A stretch of DNA of 64,000 bases from contig CM060849.1 of the NCBI GenBank assembly GCA_030737835.1, positions 14,923,216-14,987,215 of the forward strand, in the 5' to 3' direction. Below, in pieces: positions 24,567 through 37,560 of the stretch. This stretch comes from Acorus gramineus (Eukaryota; Streptophyta; Magnoliopsida; Acorales; Acoraceae). A model generated the notes under the pieces. That model saw only the letters and a list, made by a program, of their open reading frames with translations, searched no databases and had not been told where the DNA came from. Each line of letters begins with the position of its first letter. The stretch's first letter is position 1. The position numbers and the translations under genes are program-made.

Positions 24567-27500
24567 ACTTCAAAGCCATTGTTTGGACCCTTTCGTTGCG
24601 AATCCAATTTTTTTTCTAACATAAAATACAAAGGCATTTTGAACATTCATGGTAATGTATGTTTAGCATTTAAAATATATTAAGGTGTGATTTTGAGAGA
24701 GTAAAATAGTGGCTGAGATAGAGGCCATTGTTTGGGTGGGGAATACATAGGGTGTAGGAGCATCATCATTTATGTGGACTCTAAGCAAGCCATTCAGTCC
24801 ATGTCTTCAAAGCAGGCCCACCACCACACCTACAACCTGGGCTTGCACGGATTTAACAACACTATTCCAGTTAGTCCCCATTTGGAAGTGCAAAGATTTT
24901 GAAATCTAAACTGGCTGTTCAAAAGTATTGTTTCAAGTGAAATTTCAAACACAGGTAACTGACATAGTAAAAATAAAAAATGCGGTAAAAAAATTGTTTG
25001 GGTCCACGTTTAGCATTTAAACCACATAATCTTTTCAAAAACAAATCCAAACATGTCTTGATCTACAAATCTACAAATTAACTGATTTTACATTAAGTGA
25101 TCAATTGGTGCCTAAAGCTCAAATCACTAAATATTCAAACAGTGTTTGATTGTACGATCGAGAAATTGAGATTAACTTAGAGCTGCATATCAAATCCATA
25201 TAAAAGCATACTTTTTCTCATCTTTTTAAATTCTTTTTCAGTTTTATCATACAAACATTAATTTCAATTTTATAAAATAGATTCTAAAATGACATGATGG
25301 ATTCCACGTTACTTAAAACTTTTTAAGTAATTCAGAATCGATCAAAACGTGCAATTACATGCTGCCTCAACCTTTATGGACGGATCGTTGCTAACATGTT
25401 GATACCCTTCCAAGGGGACTTCACATCCGTTGCACCCATGCCGTGGGAGCCCCATGATTATGTAAGATAAATGCCATCATCAGCCTCTTAAGAGGCCCTT
25501 AAAAAGAAAGGATAGAAGGTAGGTAATATGTATATTAGAGATTCTTTGAATTTTTTTTTTCTTTTGCAAATAACTCTAAGCTATTTAATTTTCATCTCCT
25601 AACCTATCCATGATCTCAATTGTTTTTATAGTCTCTTTTGCTGTTCACATACAAATTGTTGTTTTGTTTTTGAAGTATGTACTTTACTAATAAAGTCTTC
25701 ATTAAATATGAAGTGCATAATCCAATAAGTATGTACTTCATATATTGCTTTAGTAATGTGAAAATTATAAAAATGGGTGTAAAAAAGGATGTGCACCCCC
25801 TCAAGTACTAATGAGACTTCTAAAATATGCATCATTGTAACAGTGAACCTCTTAACAAGGAAATATAATGTCCAACCCCGTTTGTAACTTGCATATATAT
25901 ATATATTAAGTATATACTATCAGATGAAATGCAAGTTTTATAAAAAAAAATAAAATAAAGTATATAATCGTATGAATTGAATGCATATATTTTACTTTGT
26001 TTATAATATAATATTAAACTATATATTACGTTAGGTGATTTCAAATGTTGCCTTAGCGACATGACAATTGCAAATGAGAATATAAAACAGATTGAGTACA
26101 TATTCATATAAATTGTTGAAATATATACTTATTCTTTTTAAAAAAAAAAATTCACTAGATGGTGTATGTTATTTAAAAAAAAATTAAAACAATTGTGTAC
26201 TATAAGTAGAGCTGTAAATGAGATTGTATCTAACATTTACTAATTTGATCGACAAGAAGGGGTACCGAGAATCCAATCGATATGTTTTTTCTTTTTGCAT
26301 TTGATGTGTAGATATTTGAGCGTTGTCATAGAACCAATTCTACTTTTGATCACTCCGTTGAATATTGAATATGTACCCATGAACACTAGTTGAGGTGATA
26401 AATAGGATTAAAATAAAGACAAGACTATAACAACTCCAAGTGTTTTGGATGACAGCAAAGTTCAAAGTGTGGGCATGTCAAATCTTTAAACAAGGACTGT
26501 GTCATACAATGTTTCACTATAATACTTTGTATTTTTACCCTTAAGCATTCAAGTTAAATTGGGTCAAGAAAAAGAGATTATGGATCCCTGTATAATTGAT
26601 TCACAATGTATACAGGTATTAAATGGAAAAATTCATAAGATCAACTTCAACAAGATGTCTGGTTAAATAAAATATACGAAAATTTTCAGGGCAAAAGGGG
26701 AAAGACGCAGAGAGAAAGAAATGAAAAATGGAAGCCTAACAAGAATGGCTTATTTGATGAACATTGTCACGAAAGTTGGGTTGGGTACTTAGGTAGAGTG
26801 TATACTGGGCCTAGGAGAGATAGGATCTGGATTTTGAAGTAAAACCTAGGATCCTTAGGATTGGGTTAGGGTGGACTAGGACCCGACCCAATTTGATGAA
26901 AGGTCCAATCAGGTCTGTATCATATTGGGTTTTTGATTTGTTGTCTAGTCAAATTCAGGCTATGTCCCGTTGATAGGTCTATTCTTGATATCATCCACAC
27001 AGAATTTCTCTGCATCTCAAAATCTATTCATTCATTTTGAATAATATTTTAATGGCTTTTAATTAGGTCGTGTCATATTTTAACATAAGAATTACTCCAT
27101 AATCAGTTAAATCATAATTTTGATAGGCACACCAAAACAAACCATCACTTCAGTTTCGTCTAACACACACTATGTTGATTTATCAATTATCGATTCATTT
27201 CAAGGCAAAACAGTTCATTTGATTATCACATTGTTTGATAGGCGCACCAAAACAAACTATCACTTGCTATAACTTTTTTTAATTATATATTCATCCATTA
27301 AAATTTATATCATTATAATAAATAGTAAAGTTACATGAACCTCAATTACACTAGTGTCTTTTTTTCAATAAATAATAAAAAATTTATACAATGCAATTAT
27401 CATTTTTTAACTGAAGATGAAATCCTAAGACCACTCCCTAATCAAATAATCAAATGCTAAATCAAACGCGCATGGTGCGGAAAGGTTCAAAACGCACGCT

Positions 27501-27640
27501 GTGTCCCTTCCACGAAAGTGACGTTTCGGATTGCGATGTAATAAACTATATAAAGTATATGTGCCCAAAATTATATGTATCCCATAAAGTCCAAGATAGT
27601 ATATATTGTTTATTCAAAACATAGCAAGTTACATCACTCA
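24567..27640. other. Gene-free stretch
   Basis: No gene recognised. The sentence-like repeat TTTGATAGGCACACCAAAAC with A/C-rich follow-on occurs at about 27121 and 27236, and in changed form at 27768, suggesting a small dispersed repeat. Short minus-strand frames at 25616-26107 are AT-rich and without resemblance. Confidence 0.5.
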
Positions 27641-28815
27641 CGTAACTCATCCAATCCTTGTACAGTTGTCTCTCTGACTTTGCAAGCTAATAAGTTGAAT
27701 AGGACATAGGGACGCGAGAAGCATTATTACTGAATAACCCGTCAAATTTAAGAATATCTTCTTGATTTTGATAGGCACGACAAAAGAAACCCTAACCTCA
27801 GCTTGGTCCAATACAACCCACTTGTGTGTCACTAGACTTGTTCGATTCTTAAGTGATTAGACAATAATCATGTAATAAGATGTAACTAAAGACAAATCAA
27901 ATATGATTCTATGCGAAGAATTAAAAATAGATATGGTATAAAGTGAAAGAAACATGGATGAACAATGGAAAAAAATTGTTTGTTTATAAGGAATATGTGA
28001 ACATAACTATGCTAGAATTGGTAGGAATAAGTTGATATTGATATTTTAATTTTATACTAAAACTGTGTTATTCGATTCAATTTATTCCACTAATATAAGA
28101 GGGGACTATATTTCATCATATTCACGTATCAAATAATTTTTTATTTTTAATAAACTGTTGTTTACATTTTATTCTTTTTTTATCCACAATTTATTGAAGG
28201 TTAAACAAATCACAAAAAAATTATTATTACATTTCTAAATAAGAATAACTATAAAAAACTCAACCAAACAGAAAATGATTTATTTCGTCGAGACAACTAT
28301 TTATATGAAATAGCTTATTTCACTACACGAAGGGGAGGGGGGGATATATTTGTCCCCGCTTGGTATAATGTAATGCAAACAATGAATATTTAAGTTGAGA
28401 TCGAATCCTCCCAGACTTATTTAAATAATGGAAAATGTTACACTCATTTTATTTTACAATTCAAAACGCAAACAATATATGTTTTTATTTTTTGTAAAAT
28501 AAGCATTTCATCTAATGAGATATATACTTTTAAAAATTAAATGTGAAGTATATACTCCAATGAATTAAATATTATCATTATAAAAATGTAAAAAAATTTC
28601 AATGATGTATACACATTTTTTTTGTTTTATATTAGAGGGATCCCTTGTGGTTGACCTTACGGTTAAGGTGGGAAGATTACAATTTATACACTTTGATACA
28701 ATGAATAAAAGATGCTAATAATATATGTAGAATTACATTTGTAAGTGTAAAAATGACTTAGTCGTAACTCTTAAATAATACAATAATTATGTGAATGCGG
28801 AATTTGATGAGGTCC
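27641..28815. other. Gene-free stretch with repeat fragments
   Basis: About 27980-28320 is a relative of the repeat at 17320-17740. About 28636-28680 matches the 3' part of the SINE at 20455-20645 in the same minus orientation. A B-box-like minus-strand word, GGGAGGATTCGATCTCAA, near 28400 may be the same SINE's head, separated by an inserted AT-rich block at about 28430-28627. Confidence 0.45.
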
Positions 28816-28966
28816 ACATCACTCAAAAAAAAAATCTCTACCTTTAATTTGATTGGTAACATAACACAATAATATGGAATATATATATATACATCACTCA
28901 AAAAAAAAATTCTCTACCTTTAATTTGATTGGTAACATAACACAATAATATGGAATATATATATAT
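28816..28966. repeat. Two-copy 75-bp tandem duplication
   Basis: The unit at 28816-28890 (ACATCACTCAAAA... to the TATA dinucleotide run) is repeated at 28891-28966 with almost no change. The second copy continues into a longer (AT)n and (AC)n tract. Recent duplication, non-coding. Confidence 0.88.
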
Positions 28967-28989
28967 ATATATATACACACACACGTTTG

Positions 28990-31900
28990 GCATCAGCTTC
29001 ATTGCAAATATAGTAGAAAACGAGCTTAGGAGTAGACATTGACAAGAATTGAATAAATTCTTCCTTTCTATTATTATTGCAGTCATCCATCACCTCTTTA
29101 TCCAGTTAAAATTAATGGCTATTTAATTTTTTCCCAATTAAATAAGTATGCTATATAGAATAAAATCTCCTATATAATTTTTCAAATGTCTGCACTTGTT
29201 TTGGAAACAAAGCTTAAGAAGTTTTGTGAAAAATATTATAATTAAAGTAAAAAATAAAAACCAGTCAAAAATGTCCAAATTATCTTAAAGTTTTCAAAAA
29301 ATTAGAGTTGGATTTACAATCCCAATGACTAGTCAACTTAATTCTAAGTTTTATCCATGAAAAAATTCAAAGATATAAATATGTTATATACAATATGCTT
29401 ATTATCTCATGTGTAATCCTTAAATGAAATAAGGTTCATACACTACTGTGAATTGTATGAACCAAATTATAGAATTGAAAAATTACATGAAATGAAGGAC
29501 TGCATATGAAGTTATAAATGAAACTATGTGTAACAAGGCCCCAAATGTATCCTTGAAACATTTTATCTTTTATTGGAGATTCTCTCACATGATAACACTT
29601 CAGTTAGTTATACTATACTTGTCAATTTAGATATTCTATATATTATTTTAAAATGATAATCAATTTCATGACATATAAAAGTGTTATTTGATGCTTTTGA
29701 TATAGTGAGACATGCTATGTCACTTATTATTAAGGTATTAATCTCTTATGCAAAGAAATGGTAAAATGGAACTGCACTAGACTGCATATATAGAATGCAG
29801 TGTAACATTGCCTTTACTTATCATAGACTCTCCAAACATTTATTATTTTGTACTTGCCATCAAATGTTAGAAACATGAAGCAATAATTAACTTAATTTAA
29901 ATACTATTTAAGGGGCCGGGGAGTACTTGAATCAACATAACGTGGTTTATAGCATTCTTCTTCATTGAAAGCCGGCTTATTTAATCCTATTTTAGCTTGC
30001 TTATCAAATGTATATAATTAATTAAAACCCAAAAGTTTGTTATCCATCACAATCAATCAATTATTAATGGCCATAGTTTTTTTATCTGAGCGAGAATTTG
30101 GACATATATATATATCTATTTTAAAAGATTTTTAAAATAGACAATGACAATAAAAGGAGATAAAAAAAAGTATAGAAAAAGAAACAAAAAAGCACGAACG
30201 CTCATGAAGATATCCGATTCAGTTGAGAAAGTGTAGAAAAAGTTTTATTGATCCAAATGATCACATGAATTCTAAACATGCAGTTGAGTGGGAAATCGAG
30301 TCTGTGGTTAGACAATAATATCTTTCTATATTCAAGAAAATAATATAAAAGGAGATAAAACAAGTGTCACAGCCACTTTGAAGTTTGAAACCAGTTTCCA
30401 GTTTTTGATGAACCTAACACGTGTTATGAAACCATAAAATATTATCAACGTGACGTATGTTGTCTATAGAAATATATATTATATTTCATGTGTGTGGCCT
30501 GCACATTCAGATCTTTTCCTTCCATAATTAAACATTGAAAACTGATGCTTTGATGAAATCATCACTATTAACTAGACCATATATAGTTTAAGGATGAAAT
30601 ATTTCAACCATTGATGGAAGACCATGTTTTACCTGTATATATATATCATTCTCATATTTTAAGATGGTGCTTATTAGTGGATTAAATTTGATCTTTTTTT
30701 TTATACTGTATTTGGAACTTAATGAAAATATCCAACAGACAATATAAGTCCATACTGTTTGGCAGTGATACATATAATGATATAATAAAGATATAAAAAT
30801 TGGAATAATAGTTTTATATCATTTAACAACAAAAGTGTCATTTTGATGTGTGTTTATGAAGATATCATTAAACTTGACAAAGGTATTTACAAACGTAACT
30901 AAGAAAGCGCATTCTGCCAGTGTTAATGTTATAAGAACGTAACTTGGAAGATAGTGGATTGAATGGTCACTATTGTGATTGATTGATTGGGGATAAGAGA
31001 ATACAGCGAAAAAACAAGAAAAAAAAATAATAAGAAAAAAGACAATCTTGACACAGAAACAAAAGACCTAGGGGGTTTGGATGATTAATTAGTAGGCGTG
31101 ATATCTATCACTTACTCCAAGAGACTCCACACCCCCCTTCCCCCCGGCCCCACACAACTTTATGTCACTACAAGGTGATATCCAAATGACCCATGTGGAA
31201 AGAAAAAGAATGGTCCCTACTGTGATTGATTTATTTTAAGTTTTAAAAAAATGTTGTTCACTTGTTTGTATAACTAATGTTTGTTAAGCATGTCAAAAGT
31301 AACAGTATTCAATATCATTTTTTTCATAATGGGATCCAGATAGGACTGCAGTATACTGACTTAATTGTAACAACCTCCATTTTTTTTAATGATATTCAAA
31401 TACTTGTATGGACTATATAAGCAAATCACGGATTCAGTTATCGGGATGGGAAAAAAAAAAAACCAAAATTCAATAAACAAATAAAGAAAAAGTCATATTA
31501 AAATATTTTTTTTTTGAAAATGGCATATTAAAATATTAGAACGTAGTTTAGAAAAATCTACTCATGAGTCATGAGAATAAGTAAGCTACACACACACAGG
31601 AGAAAGACTAATAGGATGCTCATACATAGTTATTCATATATTTTATTTTTTTTAGTTTTCATTTTTAATTAATCTATTTGTAAAGTTAACGTGTGTGTGT
31701 ATTCTATACATGTTCTGGAAATGTAAAAAAATGCACTAAACTCATTCAATTATATATTTTTAAAAACATATATGTTTGAGACTATATTTCTAACATATTA
31801 TTTTCTATACTTATAATTTTTATTTTTTTATTTTTTTAAAGAACATGGTAGAATATGAGACGTAAAACAAACAAAAACATATCAGAATTAAAGATGAGAT

Positions 31901-32815
31901 TGGGATTGAATATTTATCCAGACTTTTTAAAAATAATCAATAAACATGTTAAAATGTTCCACACCTTTTCTTCCAAAAGTCATTTTCAGGGGCCAGCTCA
32001 CAACAAGAAAAAAAAAATCATATATTGTGACATGCATGGTAAAAGTTCAAATATGTCACATGGGAGGTCCCATGCTATGAGATATCAGAACCCGTACATG
32101 CAAAAAAAAAAAAATATATATATATATAAAGATGAAATTTTTATTATTTTATGATTACAAAAAAAAAATGTTTTCCATTTGATAGCCGCGCCGCCCTTAA
32201 TCCCGTCGCATGCACGTTCACGAAAATCAGTTGCCTGACTCTTTTCATGTCTTCATGTGATGATGCACGTTCTGCTCATCAAAACATCAATGTCATCCAC
32301 TTGAATCAATATCCTCCTCTCCCCCATTTATTTTATACTCGTTTTACTGTACAAAGTCTAATGGGGTGGATTAAGGGTCTGTTTGTCGCCCATTCTCATT
32401 TTCATTACATTGGATATATTTTAAAAAAATTTATATTTAAAATCCTTACATAGAATCTACCGGTATTGGATTCTTGAGAATGAGAAATTGTTAAAGTGGA
32501 TCATTTCAGACATTTTATAAGTTTCAAGTGAGTTTAAGTGGTAAATATTAGACGTGTATATATTTTAAAAAAAACTGTGTGGGGTTCGTAAAAAGAGTTC
32601 ACATTATCCATGTGATAATTATAAAGAATCTATGTGTTGTGTAATAAAATTAAATCTATAACATAGATGTAAAAAAAATTAACTTCATAAAAATATATTA
32701 TCATTTGTGATGTTATTTATAAAAAAATCAGTGTGCAATATACTTTATTTTCTTTTAAACCACGTGACACTCAATGTTATATTATATATCCACCTCCTTA
32801 TATTATAAACATAAA
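28990..32815. other. Gene-free AT-rich stretch upstream of the peroxidase
   Basis: No recognised gene or RNA. Short frames at 31855-32453 are broken by low-complexity runs and have no resemblance. The terminal part (32380-32515) has CCCATTCTCATTTTC and a later GAGAATGAGAAA, possibly a small inverted-repeat element. Confidence 0.5.
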
Positions 32816-33018
32816 AAAGGAAGAAAGAGAGAGATAAAAGAAAGAAAGGAAGAAAGAAAAGCAGAAGAAGATTCGTGGACAACTGGCCATGCCCCCAACA
32901 ACTTTTCACTTTGTATAAATATATTCCTCTCTATGTTCCTCTCATCCCACAATTCAAAACACACCCAAATCTCTCTTAATCCCACTCCAAACATACAAAA
33001 AAAAAAAAAAAAATTAAA
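32816..33018 (+). promoter_or_regulatory. Peroxidase core promoter and leader
   Basis: A purine-rich tract (about 32816-32873) precedes TATAAATATA at 32911-32920, a good plant TATA box. Transcription would begin near 32945, giving a leader of about 75 bases that ends in an A-rich run before the ATG at 33019. Confidence 0.65.
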
Positions 33019-36000
33019 ATGAGGGCACAAGTAGTGTTACCACTATTAGCATTAACAACCCTAATTTTGTTCCCAAACAACACTAATGCCCAGCTCCGCC
33101 GCAACTACTACGCCAACGTCTGCCCCAACGTCGAGTCCATCGTCCGCGGCGTCGTCAACAACAAGTTCCGGCAGACCTTCGTCACCGTCCCCGCCACCCT
33201 CCGCCTCTTCTTCCATGACTGCTTCGTCAATGTAACTCTTTTTTTTTTTTTTCTTTTCGGACCAATGTAACTCTAGTTCAAGTTCCATTCACTTTTTTTA
33301 TCTTTCATTTCTCATTTCGCACACTGTCTCTGTTTTGATTTTATATTATTTATGTAGGGATGCGACGCTTCGGTGATCATCCAATCGACGAAGGGGAACA
33401 CGGCGGAGAAGGACCACCCGGACAACCTGTCGCTGGCGGGGGACGGGTTCGACACGGTGATCAAGGCGAAGGCGGCGGTGGACGCCGTGCCCGGGTGTCG
33501 TAACAGGGTCTCTTGCGCCGACATCCTTGCCTTGGCCACCCGCGACGTCATCGCCCTCGTATGTCTTTTTTTTTTATGCTTATTTTTTTTAAGAATGTTC
33601 ATTTACTTTTAAAATTGTGATAAATTGTAATGGTTTTTGATTGATGATGAAGTCCGGTGGGCCGTCTTACGGGGTTGAATTGGGGAGGCTTGATGGGTTG
33701 AGCTCAACTTTGGCGAGCGTGAACGGGAAGTTGCCGCAGCCGACGTTCAATTTGAACCAGCTGAACTCGCTTTTTGGCTCTCATGGTCTCTCTCAGACTG
33801 ACATGATTGCACTCTCGGGTTAGCAACTTTAACTTTTATCTTTTGAGTTAGGATTCAGTAGACTCATCAATGGTTAATTAGTCTCCAATAACTGATACAT
33901 GATTTTAATAGTTAAAAAACATGGGGAAACTTTATAAATAACCCCACAAAAAAATAAATTAGTTTTCACCAACTATTAATTTAATTGTAAAACTGGTTAT
34001 GGGATCAATTTTGACCGATCAACGCGTTCACGTGACATGCTGATGGATCAAAAAAATGACCATGCAGGCGAAATCACGGCTTCCGCCACATCACCTCTCA
34101 GCCCCTGCACGTGCACGATGGTGAAACGTTGATTATTGTTTTATTTTTTTACCTTTTGTTTTTAATTTTTTCTAACATGACATTATATTATTTATATTTT
34201 TATTTTAATAGATTATTTATAGATATGAGATAGATAGATCCTACTAGTTGTTGGATAAAATTTAATTTTACAAAACAATTATTTATATATATTTGCATGT
34301 GATTTTTTTTATAATGGCTGTTTTATAAAATTTAATTTTTAAATAATATCCAAATTTTAAATCTTATTCAAATGCTCAAATTTAAACTTAACCTTAATTT
34401 TAAATCAAAGTTAGATCTTATACTTCCTAGATTATCTCTAACCAGATATTACTTTGAAATGGAGAAAAGAAATCATGATAAATATTATTAGTATTTGGGA
34501 GTAGATCTTCTGTTTATTTTTTCATGCTTATTTATATATTAAATTATTTTATTAATTTTTTTAACACTTATTGGAATCTATTTATCTCGTCTCCACAAAT
34601 AATCTATTGAATTAAAAATAAATAGTCATATTAAAAAAAAAGTAAAAAAATATAATAAAAATTTAATCACCCCCCACGCCTAGCACAGATAATCATGTCT
34701 TCCCTGATAGGGGGGAGACATACCCCCCCCCCCACGCGCATCGAGGGTCAACGCGCGTGCGCATAGGGGTGTACGTGAAGCGACAGAGACGTAATTGTGA
34801 ATCACGTCTTTACCGTAGCAATAGGTGAACCGATCAACATGCACTGACCAGGGTCAAAACAATCCTCTGGGTCATTTAAAAAAAAAAAAACTAGTTCCGG
34901 ATTAAAAGTGAAATGCATTTTTTCAAAGAGGTTATTTTTCAAAATATCTTATAAGAAAACTCACGTATTAAATATGTAAAATTTCACTCAGTTTGTTTCT
35001 CTACATAACACTGGACGGGGCAGAAGAGTGGTTCATAAGATGTGGTGGGTGGTAACATCAAGACAGCCCCGAATAAGGTTCACCATGATTAGACGGTTGT
35101 GATTAAAACCAACCGTGGTCTTCTCTATTGGTCCCCGCATTGTTTGTTTTGGTTGGTGTTTTCTACTTTTTATTGATTATGGTCCCGACATTATGGTCCC
35201 CACATTCTGGCCGACAATAAAGTCATTATTTACGATATATGTCCTTCAAAATTTTCTATTAAACATTTTGCCTCAAAGGGCTTATATTTTTAAAATTGAA
35301 AAAATCCATGTAATTCTTGTAAACTTATCCATCGCGACGGACACGTCGAGCTATCTTAAAAACATATGTAATATAAATTGTTTTGATATCTGTAGCAAAA
35401 GTTATAATCCTCTGAATTTTCGACCTCTTACTGGCCTGTGTGAACTGACTGAAATTCATATAACCCTCTTATTTTTCTTAAAATTCATATAACTCTATGA
35501 AAACGCATAGTAAATCTAAATAATCTCCTGAAAAATATTTACGTTTACAAATGATGAATATTTTATAAATATTATATTTAGTTAACTCTAGTAGAAAATA
35601 TAATATACCAAAAAAAACCTACAACATATTAAAAATGTAAAAAATCTTTTATAAATAACGATTTTACCCTCTGAATAGAGTTTTATAATATATCTAAAGA
35701 GGGTAAAATCGTTATTTTCATAGGATTTTTCACATTTTTAACAAATTGTAATGGCTTTTAGTATATCGTGTTTTCAATCAGGGTTAACTAAACAAAATAT
35801 GCGTCAAATATTCATATTCTATTAATAAAATTTTTATTCAGGGATTATTTGGATTTACAAGTGTTTTTAGAGGATTATATGGATTTTAAGAAACATCACT
35901 GGGTTATATGGATTTCAGTCGGATTTGAGGGGGTTGTATAGATTTTTTCCTTTCAAAAATTATGTTTAAATCTTTCTTGTAATATTATATAATTTTAACT

Positions 36001-36968
36001 AAATTTTCAAAAATTAGTACGTTTAATTTATTTATACATATCAAATAAAATTGCAAATATCACATATAACTTTATCTTCTTCACATAATTATTTTTTTGT
36101 GTACATTGTATTTCTAAAAATTGCAAACTAAAGATGTTTTTGTTATTTGTAAATAGAACCGTACATTTATTCTGATTTTTCTTTTTAACTAGTCATACCT
36201 TTTGTTTAATATAATATATAACTTTTTATTTTTTGAAAAAACAATTAAACATAAAAGTGTCTTTTGAAGTAAATTATTTTGAGATAGATAATTATTACAA
36301 TATAAGTAAAGAATAACTCATTTTTCATTTGATTGAATTTTTTAGTTATTTTAATGAAAATGTAATAATAAATTTTTTGTTGTTTGATTGATAAAAAAAA
36401 AATGTGTGAATAAAAAATAATAAAACGTGGCTAATATTTATGAAATATGAAAAATGATTTTTAACATACTTATACCCCCTATTCCTTGCAGACTAAAAGT
36501 TTTTTTATTCTTATTATCTTCTATTCTTCTATATTCTACCCCTATTTTTCCATCCAAACAGCGGCACACACACTAGGATTCTCCCACTGTTCAAAATTCT
36601 CAAAGCGGATCTACTACTTCAGCCCACGAAGCCCAGTGGACCCGACCCTCAACAAGGGCTACGCGGCCCAGCTCCAAGGGATGTGCCCACGACACGTGGA
36701 CCCACGGATCGCCATCAACATGGACCCCACAACGCCCCGAACCTTCGACAACGCCTACTACAAGAACCTACAGAAGGGGATGGGCCTCTTCACATCGGAC
36801 CAGACCCTCTTCGTGGACCCGAGGTCCAGGCCCACCGTTAATGCATGGGCCCAAAACTCCGCAGCTTTTAATCAGGCCTTCATGACAGCCATGACGAAGA
36901 TGGGCCGGATCGGGGTCAAGACCGGGTCGCAGGGGAACATCAGACGGAATTGCGCGGCTTTCAATTAG
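33019..36968 (+). CDS. Class III secretory peroxidase, complete four-exon gene
   Basis: Haem peroxidase of the plant secretory family, using hydrogen peroxide to oxidise phenolics in the cell wall or vacuole. Exons 33019-33231, 33358-33558, 33653-33818 and 36562-36968 give 328 residues, normal for the family, with the classical three-intron layout. Residues 1-24 form a signal peptide (cleavage NTNA then QLRRNYY). The distal site is RLFFHDCF (Arg62, His66). The calcium-site GCDAS follows (72-76). The proximal histidine is His196 in [13 protein letters not shown]. All eight disulfide cysteines are present (35, 68, 73, 118, 124, 203, about 235 and about 324). The S-A-A-H version of the proximal motif and [10 protein letters not shown] end resemble the group of Arabidopsis PRX35, 50, 51 and 73. 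The exons are much richer in GC than their surroundings. Intron 3 is 2.74 kb and hosts a foldback transposon. A poly(A) signal AATAAA lies near 37111. Confidence 0.97.
35396..35950. mobile_element. Foldback MITE (family A) in peroxidase intron 3
   Basis: The two halves are inverted copies of each other over more than 200 bp. The left half has TTCATATAACCC...AACGATTTTACCCTC, and the right half carries its reverse complement, GAGGGTAAAATCGTT, near the centre. Ends read AAAAGTTATAATCC and (reverse complement) GGAAAAAATCTATACAACCC. An extra stretch of about 25 bp in the left arm breaks the symmetry. The core is shared with the element at 16481-17022. Non-coding. Confidence 0.75.
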
Positions 36969-37144
36969 GACCGTCGGATGCCGCTGATGTAGCTTAAGTG
37001 TGATGAGCGTGCAGATTTTGTAAAACCTGTTTTTTTTTTTTTTTCCTTTTCTTTTGAATAGTTTGTTAGTTAATAAGGGGAAACATTGATTGCTTGTTTG
37101 AAATTTTTCGAATAAAAACCCTAGTTATGCTGGATTTTTTTTTG

Positions 37145-37560
37145 GAATAAAAACCCTGATACCCATATAACCCCCTGTAATCTCAATATATTCATATAAC
37201 CCCTTGTAAACATACCATAAATACAAATAACCCCTGTAGTTAAAAATTCTTTAACAAAGTTAAAATATTTCAAACATTTTCCGTTATCTAAACCATGATT
37301 AACAAATATGTATTCTTTTAACCCCTGAAAAACAGTCAATAGTTAAAAAAAAAACCTCATATTTATAATTTTACACTCTTTTAGGGTTTACTTTTTGAAG
37401 TATTGACTATTTTCAGATGGTTAAAATAATACATATTTGTTAATAATGGTTTAGATAACGAAATATGTTCAAAATATTTCAACTTTATTAAAGATTTTTT
37501 TACAGCAGGGGGTTATTTACATTTATGGTGTGTTTACAAGGGGTTATATGGATATTTCCC
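37145..37560. mobile_element. Foldback MITE just downstream of the peroxidase
   Basis: Arms at about 37184-37350 and 37400-37560 are inverted copies (roughly four bases in five agree by eye), joined by a loop of about 50 bp. Markers: left TTCATATAACCCCTTGTAAA, right TTTACAAGGGGTTATATGGA. The end word CATATAACCCC is shared with family A but the core (ATTAACAAATATGTATT) differs. A partial second copy of the end word lies at 37160-37177. Confidence 0.75.
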
